Of a DNA stretch of 64,000 bases, positions 10,027 to 23,401 are shown one piece after another. Each line of letters opens with the position of its first letter. Within the stretch, counting starts at the first letter, position 1. The stretch comes from Stratiolaelaps scimitus (Eukaryota > Arthropoda > Arachnida > Mesostigmata > Laelapidae). The DNA is taken from the NCBI GenBank assembly GCA_019614645.1, contig JABWDB010000004.1, positions 22,382,001 to 22,446,000 of the forward strand, written 5' to 3'. Below the pieces are notes generated by a model that ran no database searches, was not told where the DNA came from, and was given only the letters and a program-made list of their open reading frames with translations. The translations under genes were made by a program, and so were the position numbers.

Positions 10027-12425
10027 TCCTCCTGTGGTAACCGGCGATTGTCAAGCTTGCTCCTCCTCTCTCTCTCAAACTTTTTTTAATTATATTTTTC
10101 GAATGATTTCACGAAGCAGCTTCATCGCCGTCGGCACCAGCATGGGAACTTAACTAACATACAACTGTTATCATCATTCGACGTCGTTAATAATACAATT
10201 ACTAACGCTACTGTCACGATTGGTATACATCAATATCCTTACTTATGTATATATATATATATTATAGGCTGTATTACCCAAGCAAAGTGGTAGTATGCAG
10301 GCTCTTCTTCGGTTCTGTTGCATTTCTGCGTCTTTGGTATATTTGCTGCAGAAACCTTGGGTGACATTCGTCACAATCAAGGCTGAACAATTGTACGAAC
10401 ACTCATTACTATTCACCTACCGCACTCTCTTACTGGATACAAAAGCTGCATATCCGATGAGTATTATTGACCTTTTAGTTCAATATATAGTACCTGTTGT
10501 GGTATTTTGGTTTGTTTAGGCTTGTAGCCAATTTGATTCAATCCCAAGTTGAGTGACGTTGCATTTGCTCTCATTATTCCAAGCATCGTAGTCATTACAC
10601 TGAATATCTATATGTAGCTATTTTGTCATCACGATGGTATTATCATTTACATGACATTAATATTAAAAATGAATCCTTCGTACCCATTGTTACCTCGTCG
10701 CCACATCATAATCATAGCATCTTCGATACAAATGTTTACATCTAACTGGCGTACTATAATATAAGTAACTACGTTGTTCTGGTAAGCTTCATCATCATCA
10801 ATTAACTAAGGCGTCTAAAGCCGCATAACGACTATAGTGCTTTCGTTATTAACATGATCTCATTCGAGCGAATCGAATATAATTCAATTCTACCTAATAG
10901 GAACTTTTGTTCGTAGGAACTTTGTGACCGGGTCGGTTTTGCACTGAGTACCATCAGGGGTACCCCGAGCCTTCTTCATCATCGTCAACTAGTCTCGCTC
11001 TCATATTAATTCTCTATATACATATGGAATGACTGTCATTAGACCATCATTATACGATTATTAGTCATGACTAGAAATCACACACGCCGCACACAGATCG
11101 TGCCAACCTCCGACAGGTATCCCACCGATTTGGTTTGAAGCTTTGAAATCGGCAATATACAATTTGAGGGTACAGCTGCATTCGAGCTTCATGAGATCAT
11201 ATCTGCCTGCTGCCACAGCAGCAGAGGTTGTTGGTCATCGCTGTCGTCACAGTAGATTGTAACCAGGCGTACATAGGTATCCGCATGAACTCTATCTGAC
11301 TACGATTATTTAAGTCGCCCCACTCAATACAGATGGTTTTCTACAATTCGAATCATCTTATCATCGCAATAAACCTAGTCATTAGGTTAGAGATTATGAC
11401 GCACTGTGGAGTGAACGATATTCGTTGTTACTCTCACGTCAGTACATGGATGCAAAGCATTAATTATTCCTCATACGATTCCCCACATCAATCAATCAAT
11501 CATCAAACAATTGGTATTGACGCCATATGTACAATTGAGATTATTACTCGCAGACGCTGTTTTACCAATGTACCATCCTTAACCATGGTCAGAATGGACG
11601 GTGGTTGTCTACAGTCGAGACGGGTAATGTAATTTGTGTGTGTGTGTTCATAGATATACCGGGTACTATGAACGTAAAGAATAGCACTTAACTATTCTCC
11701 CACTAATCAGTAGTTACTACTAATTTTCTATGCTTCACCATTACCCGTCTTCAACCTCAGCTGGTAACCGTCCAGTGGCCTGAATCGATGATAAACTCAT
11801 TGTTTTGACTATAAATACTCACGTTATGACTAGTTGACACTCGGACATATTTTCAGTCAACTTTGCATTTCATCAAATGTATTCACTTATATAGAAACCC
11901 GATTGTTTCATGTGATCATAGAGGGATGCTTGTCATTCTCCTATATGCATTATAGCTGTTGTTGTTTGTTTCGATTTTACCTACAGTTCTTTAAAGCTAG
12001 TCACTTATTTCTGCCCTTGTCGGTCCGTTTCGAGGGTCGCCGATATTCTCGAGCCGAACGAGACCCCGTCCATGTCAATGTCGTATAAAAAAGGTTTTAC
12101 TTCAAGGAAACACGTCGAAATTTCCATAGGTGGAATGACCCCGTGGAAACGTATACGCCGACGTTCTGAATGACCTATCGTATGCTGTATTTTTACTGGG
12201 CAAACTCACAAACACTTCCACAGCTGCCGCCCTCCACCCCCCCCTGGTGATATTATTTGTGATATCAGTAGTCCGGGCCTTGATGTCCGTAAAAAGTTCA
12301 TTTATGATTGGAGGCGTCGCTGGTTTGTCGTTGTCATTGCGACGGCTTCTTATCATCTCTACAACACATTGAGCCTCAATTGAAATTCTATACATGTAGT
12401 CGACCCCACTTTCAGGCTGGTACAC

Positions 12426-12449
12426 ATATATATATATATATATATATAT
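12426..12449. repeat. (AT)12 microsatellite
   Basis: Uninterrupted AT tract of 24 bp just downstream of the TRIM71 stop codon, so probably transcribed in its 3' UTR. Confidence 0.9.
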
Positions 12450-12892
12450 GTACGCAAGCATTAGGTGCACACATCAGGCTTGATGATATGCACCTTTAGC
12501 AGACACGTGGAAACGATCGTTGAAGTCGGAATTGTGCTTGTCAAATATGCACGGGTCGTGCATGATCATCGGATGCCCCACGATAGAAGGAAGAGATTTG
12601 TCTTTCATATATCTTCAAGTAGACACACACACAGACAGACAGTGACATATAATAGATACAGACTGTCAATACAAACTGTTGGGCATATCTGTCATGCACC
12701 TATATGTATGTGTATGATATATTGTATATTTAGAATTACTTTATTTATTTTTCTTTACGAGTTGTTTACCTATTGTTTTAGCTGACATTGAAATGCCTCG
12801 GGTTGAATACATTGAACGAAGTCGTTGCTGGCCCTCGTTTCTCTCTCCAAATCATCCGTTCTCTGGTGACGTTCTCACAAATTTTTCTCCTA

Positions 12893-13224
12893 TTAGAAAA
12901 TCTGTACTCGATGGTTTCCAAAGTCGACAATAACGATACGACCCTCAGGCGATATCGCCACACCTGAGGGCCGATCCATTTGACCGCACTCACTACCCGG
13001 CTGCCCGAACGAACACAGGAACGTGCCATCCGGCCTGAACACCTGCACACGGTTGTTGCGCGAGTCGCAAACGATGATATGACCCTCAGAGTCGACTGCA
13101 ATACCCTGCGGCCTCGTGAACTCGCCACTGCCCGAACCCTCGAAGCCGAGGAACTGCGCTGATCGAAAATCATTTCGGATGACAACGATTCGATGGTTGT
13201 TGAAGTCCGTCACTACCATGTTAC
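12893..13224 (-). CDS. TRIM71: TRIM71 last coding exon: NHL repeats 4-6 and stop
   Basis: Encodes the end of repeat 4 (VVTDFNNHR), repeat 5 ([19 protein letters not shown]) and repeat 6 ([19 protein letters not shown]). The protein stops directly after the last NHL strand, as in family members. Confidence 0.93.
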
Positions 13225-16200
13225 CTGGGGGACGGAGGGCAGACCGAAGGAAAGGCGTAAAGTACGTTATAGTAGACGAAGACGAACTGTGCACTGAGTG
13301 TATGTCGACAAGATGACGCTCAAGCGAAAGTCACTAAGCTGGCTCTGGTTCACTATAAAATGAATGGTAGTTTGACAAATGCTAGCGTTCACAGCTACGG
13401 TACAAGTGGTCGAATGCATGTGGCGACGCACGTTTGGTGATCTAAAGACCAAAGGTGTCACTGGGAGCCATACTGTCTTCATATCGAATCTATGACGATC
13501 TACTGCCATTACACGTTGTTCTTTTGGGCAACTTTTTACACTCGAAATGAGCAGGTAACGCTTATAGAAAATCATTGGTCAAGCGGAAGTAGCGTCATGC
13601 TCGATCTGTCGCTCTGTTGCAAAATCGCATATTGTGTTGCCGGCCGCACTAAGAAACGCCGCAGTGGCCGCTAACTAGCAACGGTTAACGGTGGCAATTC
13701 GCCACGGATTCTGACGATTGTGTGAAATCGTAATTTGCGTCCTTGCGCGTGAAAGCGGCAAAAAAAGACACACGTTTCTCCCGCCGTTGTAAAACCGCGG
13801 GGGTATATTGGGGCGGCTGTTGTTACTGCTGCGGCTGTCGAGCTTGATTTAACTTTTCTGTATTGTTTTCGCCTTAGCGACCAAAGTGCCCGGTTGGGTT
13901 CCCTGTCGCTAGAAGCAACAGCTGTTACATTGTATTCTCTGATGAGTATGTGCGTTTATGCGCTTCAGACATCATTGTTGTTATCGACACCATGTGTGTG
14001 TGGGTGTGTGCTTGCCATTGTGTGAGCGTCTGAGAGTCGTACGTTGATTTTTATAGCCAATCGCTTGTTTTAGTTAGAGACATTATGTCTACTACATGAA
14101 AGCAAGTATAAATATACGAAATGATCGCTTATACTATTAGGCTATGGGAGAAATGAGTCATTATTTGCTAGTATGGGGTGTGCTATGTAGCATGTCCTTG
14201 GGGTTTCACATTTATTTTATGATTATAGTTCGTAATTAGGAGCCAAGACAACTAAGGGGACTGAACGGCGTAAAAATGGTTAGCTAAGCTTGATTAGCCT
14301 CGAGGTATTATAGATCGTACGGGAGAGTTCATTAGCGATACTGGTCTGCCATTGGATTGTACAGGGATTGAACTATGTCACGTTAAAAATAAAATACAAG
14401 ATATCACGCTGTACGTAGTCGTTTATGATGAAACTAATTAATGTTGACATATTTTTGGTGTTTATGCATTCAGCTATCGCCTTGATTATTTATGAAACGT
14501 AGGTGTAAATACAAAGAGCTCGGTATTCGGTTGCTATATATATATATACACAGATATTCCAGAATATGTAAATAGCAAGAGCCTTTTTTTTCGGTTTATT
14601 CAAAAAAGAACGTACAATAAAACATAGCCGAAACGACTGTTTGCCACCAGCAATATTTAGTCTCAATGTGGCCCAGCAGTTTACCCTTGCGGTTGTAGAA
14701 CACACAATTGTGAACCAAGCGACAAAATCGTATAGTAAGATAGCGTGAACACGGTGTAACTTGTAATTTCTGTATAAAGGAAAAAAAACCCGAAACAAAT
14801 ACGCTGGCACACACATGTCTATATAATATGATGATGTTGTAATTTTACTGCTTACCCTGGAGGTCGAAGGCGACTCCTCTCGGCGAGTCGAACTGTTTCC
14901 AGAGCGCTCCCTCGAAGCCGTACTTGTTGATGAAGACGCCCTCCGGCGAGAACAGCTGCACCCGGTGGTTTCTTGTGTCCGACACAAGGATCTGGTTGTC
15001 GGCGTTCACCGCGACGTCCCACGGATAGTTAAACTGGCCAAGCTTCGAACCTCGTTCGCCGAACTTTGTTATGAACTCCCCTCGACCGGAAAATATCTGT
15101 CGGGCAGAAACCAGAAGCCAGTGCACGTTAGTCAAACATGTCCTCGTACTCGTCGATTGCGTCTATTTCTCGTAAGACAAAAGACACCAGGCCTCAATTT
15201 GAGGGAGCTGATCGGTCCTAATTTTTCTCTCTCTCGGTTGGGTTCGAATTTCATACCTCGACGAGGCTGAACAAACGGAGCTGCTTTTCAGCAGGCCTTC
15301 TTATATTCGAATTTATGTGTGACACATCAAAAACATAGTTGGATCCATAAGAAAAGGTGCGACTGCTGACCCGCAGCTTGCAATGTTGCAAAGGTAAGGC
15401 GGAACACAATTTTGTTTGTCCTACTTGTATTCGATGGTTGTCCTTGTCAGCCACAATGATTCGTCCTGAGGAATCGATAGTTACTCCTGCTGGCCTATCG
15501 AATTGGCCAGCCTGGGAGCCCGGAGTGCCAAAGCTCAAGTGAAACGAACCATCTGGGTTGAAAATCTGGAAAAAATAACATAATAATAATAATAATAATG
15601 CGCACCATGACCATAGCTTGGTTCGCGATATTCAGTGGTTGCCTCAGAAATACTCCGCTCAGAAATTTCGCTAAAAATACACTTGAACAGTACTTGCGTT
15701 CGCCATTGTCATATTTATTTTACATTAAACCACTTCTTCTACGGTATGATCGAAAGTTACCTCCATGTAACTATTCTATATGCCGTAGAGGAATATATGG
15801 TCTTCTAATCTAGATATCTCAATACGGCTGACACTACTTGCTTAGGTTGGAAACTCGACTCAAACAATATGCCGCCAGCTGTTGTAATCCCCTCTGGTTG
15901 GGTCAGACTGGCCTACAACAGGAGGAACAACAACAACCTCTATTTTGGCAGTTGAACCTCTCTCTCTGTCTCTTTCTCTCCCTATATCCACACGAACGGC
16001 ATCGAGCAGCACACGTATCAGGCCAGAGCCGTTAATGTTGTTAGCTTCTAGTTTGAGGTCAGGCCCGTCACTAGTTTCCTCCTGGGGGTGTGGGATGTGA
16101 CCCGGTCTGCTTCGTTGATCATCTCATTGCTCTAGCGGTGATGACTCGTGCGCAGGCTGGCCTCAGTACATTGAACGGGAGGAGCAGCAGCAGCAGCTTA

Positions 16201-19200
16201 GGAGTGTACTATCACTAACGAGAGAAGCAACGTGACTGAGCTTCGAGGGGGAATATCATTGGGAGGTCAGCGTTGTCGCCGGGACGGGTCGGTTCGCCAC
16301 GGCCGATTTGAGCCACAAAGGCCGATGGAAAGAATGCATTTCATAGGTTGGCTACATTGCTTTCTTAGTGAATTGGAGCACAATTATGTCTGTTTCAGCT
16401 TTGGCTATTTAATTTGTCATTAATCGGTTTCGAGACACACCTGAAATCTGCTTGTTACTCAAGTTTCATTAATTATCTTACGTAACATGAATAGAGTTCG
16501 CTCAATGTTGTAAACGCTTTTATGGAAATAGACGAAGTTATTGAATTCGTTTTCCGAGTACACATTTAAAATGTCTAATTTGCGCAGTTGTTTTTAAAAT
16601 CGCCCCATTTCTCTGTTATTGCTACTCTTGCACGGAGGTAATCCGCTGCATCCAATCAGATGAACTGAGACGTTTACAGATATTCGCCTGTCCACCAAAT
16701 TTAGGAACAACATGCTTCGAGAGTTAAAAGCAAACGCGAACACGGTCTTCTTCTAAGCGTTCAATATCTGCCAAATATCTCTTCAGTGTTTCGATCAAGA
16801 CAAAAAGACAAATGTATCGCTTCCCCGTTGAGTGGATGAATGTCCAGACCAAGTCAGTGGTCTCTGTGTTCTGTTTGTAGACCCCTACGCGCGCTAATAC
16901 CAAAGGGAGGCAATTTCTGTCTATCTATCGATTTACGAAGTCTGAATTACGCCGATTCATCCTCATGAGAACTCCATGTTGGCATTCGCCTCGCCATAAT
17001 CCCGAGTTGCCCATTAAGCTGATACATCAATAGTTCAATTGTAAACGATCAGAGTGCCAACTTATTCAGTATGCTCCTCACCTGTATCCGGTTATTAGAT
17101 CTGTCAGCAACGACAATGCGACCCTGGTGGTCGACGCAGACTCCCCACGGTCGACACAATTTCCCTTCTCTTTCGCCTTCACCTCCAAACACCACAATGG
17201 GCCGCTCAGTCGGGAGATTCTCATATGACCTAGCACAACAACGATATCATCAGCAAATATATGAAAACTTAGAACTCCGCTCGGAAACAGACAACATCCT
17301 CAGTGGATGTGCTCGGCACACGTCTGACCAGAATTATAAACCAGCATAATAACTATAATGTTATTATTAACTCCTAGTCTAACAACGTCAATTGATATAA
17401 CACACGCACACACACACATATATATATATATATATACAGCGTCATTCCTTTGCTCCTTATGTATTTCATATGCCATTGAAGTTCTTCCGTCGTCATGTGA
17501 CCACGTGTTCTAGTCGAGTGATTTTCACACTCTGAACCTTGCTGGTTTGACATCTCGCATGAGACAACCTTTTGAAGGACGTCTCACAAATCCACAAACA
17601 AACAAAGCACTGCTAGTTAGGCAATTCAAGAGACACAACGACACAAGAGTAAACGATGTATAGCGTAGGTGTTCAATACGGACCTGCCTAGTCGTACGTT
17701 GATAGTGTACGGAGATTGGGCCACCGGGGCACCCCGGAGCGTCACCACCATCCGATGTAGCCCTTCGATACAGGGCCGATAGCTGAACGAGTAGCTTCCG
17801 TCACGGTGATCGCTTGCGTCGACTCGCTGTGTGAAGCCCTGAGGCGTTGTGATGGCCGCGATGAAGTGTTCACCCCCAACAATCGTCTTCTCAGACAGAT
17901 GATTGTAGGCTTCCACCTTGAACGTTGCTGTCTGCCGATGCAGATGCCAGTTGGGCGAAGCAGATATATTAGATGGTTTGCATAGCAGACTCTCGATAGG
18001 CGACATTAATTATAACAAATATGACCGTTTGGAAAATGAGAGAGAAATGTTTCTGTGTCGTGCGTCTTCTCAACAGCAGCAACAACTGTCTTCGCAACAT
18101 GTCATAGTGACCCGATGACCTCACTAGGATTTGCATCACAGCAATAGATCGTGGTGCTGGAAATTGTTAATTACCAACTGATACGAAGCAGAGGGAGCAC
18201 CTGGGACGATTCTAGAGAGCATTTACCTGTCCAACGACGGCACCTTTTAGAGCGTCACCAAACACCTTGCAGTGTATAGGAAAGCTCGCGGTGGATATAT
18301 AACCAAGATTATTCAGTAGCGGGATGTCGGCTATGGTGAAATCGATGCGGTCATCTTCGAACGGCGTTGATAGTACTGAAATTGTAGCAACACCAAACAG
18401 AGAGAAATTGCGTTACGGGTTGCCACACAAGCGACTCCTACGATGAGAATTCTTCCACCCTCTTAATGAGTTCGAATATATGATATTATAGTCTCTCGCA
18501 AGGCACGTTGTCTTGGCAGACTAGAAATCTCATAAAGCGATTGCTGTTTGTTCTAATGATTCGAATTTTATTTATTTACTTATTTATATTATTTGAATTG
18601 TCACTATCAAGTTTTGAGCCAACGGTTACTCGTACATTTGCAAGCTCACAAATATACGGGAGCAACGCTACAACGAACTCTTTTATCATCAGACGTACAA
18701 TACACATAGACGACCTCTGCGAGGTAATTCGTCGAACGCTCTACTCCCACACAGATATACGTAAGTGGACACACAATATACTTCTCGACATCCACAATAT
18801 TGCTTCTTCTATTGCTGGCGGTCGAGCCCCTATCTAGGGCTGAAAAGAAGTGATGTCCTTTTTCGGGGAGAGAACGAGAATTCCTCCTAGTTTCGCTCAA
18901 AACATTTCTATATTTCTCTCGGAACTTTTCCCAGGTCTATTAGAAGTCGCCGGTCATGCGGAACCAGTGGCAGGGTCTACAGATCTTCTCTACTGTTATC
19001 AGCGTCTCGAAGCAACAGAGAGAGAGAAAGAAAGATAGAGAGCAGTATTCGGGCTACTTTTCCTTTCCTTTGACTCTGGGTAAATCGCTAATTTTGATCC
19101 ATTATCCTCATACACTCACACAGACACGCTACCAGTCTTCCCGAAGCTCAAATCAAATTTACATGTTAGTTTCGCTTGCTAGACATAGTAATAGTGTGAA

Positions 19201-22200
19201 CTCGGCCAGGTCGCGCATCAACGGCCACCGTAGGCGAGCTACCCTACCTAAACTATATCCGGAGGAGCTGTCAGACTCTTGTAGGTTAGACACTAGACTA
19301 GGTTGACCTGAATTGGATCTGATTCAAACGGTAGAAACGGGCGGTATAGCACAGTAAAAACAACAACATGGGCAGCAGCAGGAGCAGTAACAGCTATCAC
19401 CGTGGAGTGGTCTCAGAGGTCGACGCGACGCGGACACATAGGTTATCATCAAACGGTCGCAGATCTCTGTCTGCTCAGGCTTAAATCGGTCACTCGCTTT
19501 GTCGGTTAAGACCCGCTACCCCTCCTCATCTCTACTTCAGTTCACCGCGAAAGTTCATCTCCCAGCAGCGAAAGCTCGTCGAACCTCTCGGTCGGCGTGG
19601 GGACAGCTCATAGCATGTATGACTATCACAACTATAACACATCGGATCAGTATACATTACTGGCAATTATACCCGCCACATACTCAATGGGTAGATACGT
19701 GGAACAATGTATGACGTGATAGAAACTAAATTTAAGAATAGAGAGAAGCGAGAGAACTCTATTTTAGGTTTGGTTTGCCACGCTGTTTGTATCCTTAAAG
19801 CTAGTTATACGTAACGTTTAAGTTATGGTTCTGCATAGTTCAAAGAAAGTGTGAACTACGTGAATAACCCTGAATGTTCTGAAAAGTCAACTCAACGATT
19901 TCTACTGTGCTTAGTATTGTATACACGTTAATCACGTATACAGTTCGTAACAAGAAGTAGCATCGAGTATGCACTCCATCTAACTCCAGCGATCATGGCA
20001 CCTATTCTATAATATAATACATAGAATTAGCGCCTTTGAAAACTAAAGCATTGCACGGCAAACTATTCAAGTCATTTCAAGAAAACCATTCAGCGCAACC
20101 ATTCAGCGCATTCAGGGCGTTTTCTAGCTAATTCGTCGAAGTAAACGCTCTTCGATTGGTCGCTTGGGCGACGCGACGTCGTCACACACTAACCAGCCTG
20201 TGTAGCAGCGGCACTGAGTTGCGGCAGGACCTTGGTGGCCTTGACGAAGTCGAGCTCGCTAGCCGACGCGAGGAAGTCACGGAGGACACGAGCGTGCTTT
20301 CCCAATTCGAGAGTCGCCTGTTCGATCTGCTCCTGCTGCGCCTTGAGCAGTTTGCCCTTGAGGAGCCGGATCGACTCCACCTTTGATAGTAACTCCTTCT
20401 CGCGCTCCTCGAGTGACGAGAGTTGCCTGAAATTGATCATCGAACACAGTTACAGCTAAAGAGCAAACCCTTCCCCTCCTCGTTGGCGACTACCACAGCA
20501 AAGATGATCGGTGCGCTGTTCTTTTTCACCTAAGTCTGTCGCGCGCGTGTAATGATGCACTTCACCGACAGAGTGGATGACCTACAACGTTTTGGTCTTC
20601 TGGTAAATCTTTACTCTGGTATGATTTTCACCCATGGACAGGACACTACCCTGTGGCGTTAAGCGCACGAGGCTGACCGAAGTCTATGAATGAATCTCTC
20701 CGAAACAACGAATGTTGAAGATACACTGATCTTAAACAACGTTCGAAATGACTTGCATTGTAAATGGCTGAAGATATATATAAATTCACCACTGAAATGA
20801 TCATAGGAAGGCCGCTAGGAATGATTATTCACTATCACTAAACGAGAGCACTCGACCTATGCATTCTATATACTGAGTATCAGGACCACCGTCACTGACG
20901 CGCCATCTCGAGTAGTGGACTCGTAACGCCCACTAAGCAAATGAGTAGGTGAGCCCTAATCACCGGGATGATGGAAGGTCTACATCTTGATCTCATCACC
21001 GCGATGAAAACCGTCGCCGTCATAGCTGTCCATAGCATCAGCATACGAGTATACACATTCGGGACAGCAGCCCACAGAAAAATCTATTAACGAATGCACT
21101 CTTCCCTCAGCCTGAGGAGGGCCGCTCTTCAACCTTGCGAAGTAGAGCAAACCTCTCGATGATTGTGGTTATTCACAGCCGCATATGTCGTGCGACACGC
21201 AGGCGACTCACTCCTAACAAATCTTACACTTTTCGGGATATGTATAGCGTCGATAAGTCGCTTCCCTTTGCTGCCTTGAGAGCAACTAGCACAGGGAGTA
21301 ACCAAATGAGCAACGAGTCAGATGACAGACGGAGATCTTTCACACACGTTGAACCATACCGGACCTTCTTAGACAATATGTAACAGTGTGCTTGCTCTAA
21401 ACAGCGGCTAATAAACGTTCAGAAGTGTGGAGGATCACTTCTCGGCCGTTCGGGTTGCGTGCGTGTAATTATGAATGATTTAATGTGGCTGCGCTGACCG
21501 CAGATTGCGCACCGATTTTTAATCGAGTGCTGTTGTAACTCGCATATATAATATCTAGGTCGCACGAACCCTATAATGCTGCCATGGATGCGTTCGCATA
21601 AAACAAATCAGGGCTTTTTCATTCGCAGGCAGAGTTAGTCGTGAATGACTCGTAGAGAGCAGAGCGAACGAAAATTGTGCATCGAGGTCACTGTACCTGC
21701 GAATAGCTCCGCGGATTTGCGAGGCGACATCGTGTGTCTTTTGTTCGACGCGTTTGGCCATGGCTTGATTGTTTACGAGGCCTTCCTGCAACACCTTCAG
21801 CTTAGTTTCGGTCTCCTTGAGCGAGCGTTCCACGAAGCTTCGCCCGTTGTCGATAGCCTCTCGTACGTATTGAAGGCTATGCCCTTTATGAGCTGTGGTG
21901 CACTTTCCGCAGAGGGGCCTATCGCAGTTGTCACAGTAGATGTAGAGGCTATCATTGTGTTCGACGCATGCTCGGGGGTGATACTGCTTAAGATCCTGAA
22001 AACAAAGCCTGCACTTAGTATACATCGTCATGGGTAAGGAGTTCGTCAAAGTACACTGTTTTATCGGACGCTGTAGCTCAACGAAATTTCACGACCACTT
22101 CGTCATGTCCAATAGGTCGGGACGTCCGATCTGCGTCCGCTGCACAGTTAACGAATACGAGTTTATCACGCTGTACTTACGAGCGATGGCGACGGAGCGA

Positions 22201-22603
22201 ATCGGAGTATGGTGTGATCCCGCGTGAGGCGAACTCTCTGATGGGCGTTGATGCAGTTCTCGCAGAGCAGCTCGTTGTTGCAGTCGCGACATCGGCCCTT
22301 CGCTGGGTTCCGGTCATCGCACGACGAGCACAACGGTAGCACGTCGTTCAGCCGGAGGCTGGCCAGACTTAGACATCCGGCCAGGTCGAGCTTGCTGCAT
22401 TGCGGACATTGGAAGGTTCCGCTCTCCGCCAGACATTTGGCGCAGACGGTGTGCGAGCACGGTAGCACCTTGGGCAGCCCGCCCAAGTTGCTGTCGAAGC
22501 ACGACGAGCACGTCAAAAAGCTGGTCCCGACTCGCAGCGAATGGAGCGGACTGCCAAGCTGCCCCAAGGACGGCAGCAGGTCGACGTGCATTGGCAGCGA
22601 CAT
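12893..22603 (-). CDS. TRIM71: TRIM71/LIN-41/wech-type TRIM-NHL RNA-binding ubiquitin ligase
   Basis: Nine coding exons on the minus strand: 22603-22181, 21995-21697, 20426-20194, 18375-18227, 17931-17684, 17229-17082, 15565-15425, 15096-14856 and 13224-12893. All nine junctions have GT-AG sites and matching phases, giving 2214 nt (737 aa plus stop). Order: C3HC4 RING (C32, C35, C49, H51, C54, C57, C66, C69), B-box 1 (C92 to H130), B-box 2 (C151 to H180), coiled coil (about 190-315), filamin domain (about 335-452), six NHL repeats (about 460-737) ending in HRVQIF at the stop. This is the LIN-41/TRIM71/wech architecture. In this family the RING gives E3 activity, and filamin-NHL binds mRNA hairpins and represses targets, controlling developmental timing and progenitor growth. 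The protein is shorter than the human form mainly because the low-complexity linker after the RING is missing. A let-7 site in its 3' UTR supports the ortholog call. Confidence 0.95.
14856..15096 (-). CDS. TRIM71: TRIM71 coding exon 8: NHL repeats 3 and part of 4
   Basis: Contains [19 protein letters not shown] and [10 protein letters not shown]. Donor GTAAGC after phase 1, joining to the last exon through a split Gly codon. Confidence 0.92.
15425..15565 (-). CDS. TRIM71: TRIM71 coding exon 7: NHL repeat 2
   Basis: A 47-codon phase 0-0 exon encoding one NHL repeat ([20 protein letters not shown]). The acceptor is TTTTTTCCAG, next to a TAA trinucleotide tract. Confidence 0.92.
17082..17229 (-). 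CDS. TRIM71: TRIM71 coding exon 6: NHL repeat 1
   Basis: Encodes the end of the filamin strand (RSYENLP) and the first NHL repeat ([19 protein letters not shown]). The acceptor CTAG and donor GTGAGG complete the phase started by exon 5. Confidence 0.9.
17407..17436. repeat. (CA)n(TA)n compound microsatellite in TRIM71 intron
   Basis: A CA run passes directly into a TA run between coding exons 5 and 6. Confidence 0.9.
17684..17931 (-). CDS. TRIM71: TRIM71 coding exon 5: filamin domain
   Basis: Carries the filamin/ABP280 core: [16 protein letters not shown], then [20 protein letters not shown]. Phase 0 in, phase 2 out. Confidence 0.92.
18227..18375 (-). CDS. TRIM71: TRIM71 coding exon 4: coiled-coil to filamin linker
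   Basis: Acceptor TTTCAG, donor GTAAAT, phase 1 in and phase 0 out. Encodes the [15 protein letters not shown] linker and the first filamin strands ([15 protein letters not shown]). It has no long open frame of its own, so a simple ORF scan misses it. Confidence 0.85.
20194..20426 (-). CDS. TRIM71: TRIM71 coding exon 3: coiled coil
   Basis: Heptad-rich, Glu/Lys/Leu-rich segment with an [24 protein letters not shown] helix, the TRIM dimerisation coil. Donor GTTAGT, phase 1. Confidence 0.9.
21697..21995 (-). CDS. TRIM71: TRIM71 coding exon 2: B-box 2 and start of coiled coil
   Basis: Acceptor TTTTCAG before GATCTTAAG; donor GTACAG, phase 2. It holds the C-x2-H-x7-C-x2-C-x4-C-x2-C-x3-H-x2-H zinc pattern (151-180), followed by an acidic/basic helix. 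Confidence 0.9.
22181..22603 (-). CDS. TRIM71: TRIM71 coding exon 1: RING and B-box 1
   Basis: Codes residues 1-141. The ATG at 22603 has an in-frame TAG nine bases upstream, so it is the first usable start unless the CAG just before the ATG is an acceptor for a 5' UTR exon. The donor is GTAAGT, phase 0. Confidence 0.9.
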
Positions 22604-23382
22604 CCTGCACTACAGTGAATGAAACGGATAAACGAGTAGAGTGGCTGTGGGTTAGATGCGAGTTATTATAATCGTATGGATATATGTGGTTTTACCAGTT
22701 TCACACGAGATGATTAATGATGGATTAAAAGCCCGTGTAGCAGCATCGTCAGTGAACGTGGTGGAGGTCGAGAGTGCGTATGCACCTTATCGAAGTCGAC
22801 GTCATGTAGGCAGCTACCCACAGAGGAGAGCCGTAACGTCCAACCTGGAGGGCGGCTTAATTCAGCTAAACGAAATCCACTGCAAGATCCAGGGGGAGCA
22901 TTTTGATTGATTCAAGCCTTAGCAGTCTCGACATCTTAAGCAACCAGAGTGTTTGGAGGAGCGCTCTAGTTCCTAGCATATCTTTAGCGTAAACTAGTTC
23001 ACCAGTCACGTATAGTAGAATCATAGATGCTAGAAGCAGCACAAGATGGAATCAGAATTTATGATCTAGCAGTATCAGTAGCATCCAATTTCAGAAGCCC
23101 CCCTTCCCCTTAGGCCCAACGACGCATTGAGCACCTTTCGCTCCAGAAGGATTATTGGCCGATTCTTTTGCAAGGGCCAATGTGGTCGATGATGTTCCCC
23201 TGGCTCAGTGCACTGCGCTCGCGGTGTGCGTCATTCAAATGTAGGCCATCCTCACCTCTCGTTGCTGTGTGAACTGAGAAGGGATTGTCTCCTGTCTTGT
23301 CCAGACGAAAGCCTCATCAGTAGTCTGTGACCCAGTGTCTGCAGTTGGGTTAGGTCGAATTTGGTCCTTCTATATCTTCCAT

Positions 23383-23401
23383 CTCTCTCTCTCTCTCTCT
23401 T
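23383..23401. repeat. (CT)n tract
   Basis: Nineteen bases of CT, the closest GAGA-type tract to the TRIM71 start. Confidence 0.9.

Larger units (their letters stand above)
4835..12892. other. Long convergent 3' region: probable TRIM71 3' UTR plus flank
   Basis: No credible coding sequence is present in about 8 kb; the open frames are short and lack motifs. The block is AT-rich with many (TA)n tracts and lies between the tail-to-tail kinase (+) and TRIM71 (-) genes. A let-7 complementary site at 10004-10026 on the minus-strand transcript argues that the TRIM71 3' UTR reaches at least that far. A second let-7 seed match lies at 8928-8934. A possible minus-strand poly(A) hexamer (TTTATT on the plus strand) is at 6777-6782. 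Confidence 0.5.

Noticed and set aside
12778..13185. Minus-strand 135-codon frame overlapping the last TRIM71 exon
   Set aside because: Arg/Ser-rich shadow of the NHL frame; no motif, and the NHL frame is clearly the coding one.
14490..14987. 165-codon minus frame in the TRIM71 region
   Set aside because: Overlaps exon 8 in another frame and then runs through intron sequence with a (TA)n tract; no domain.
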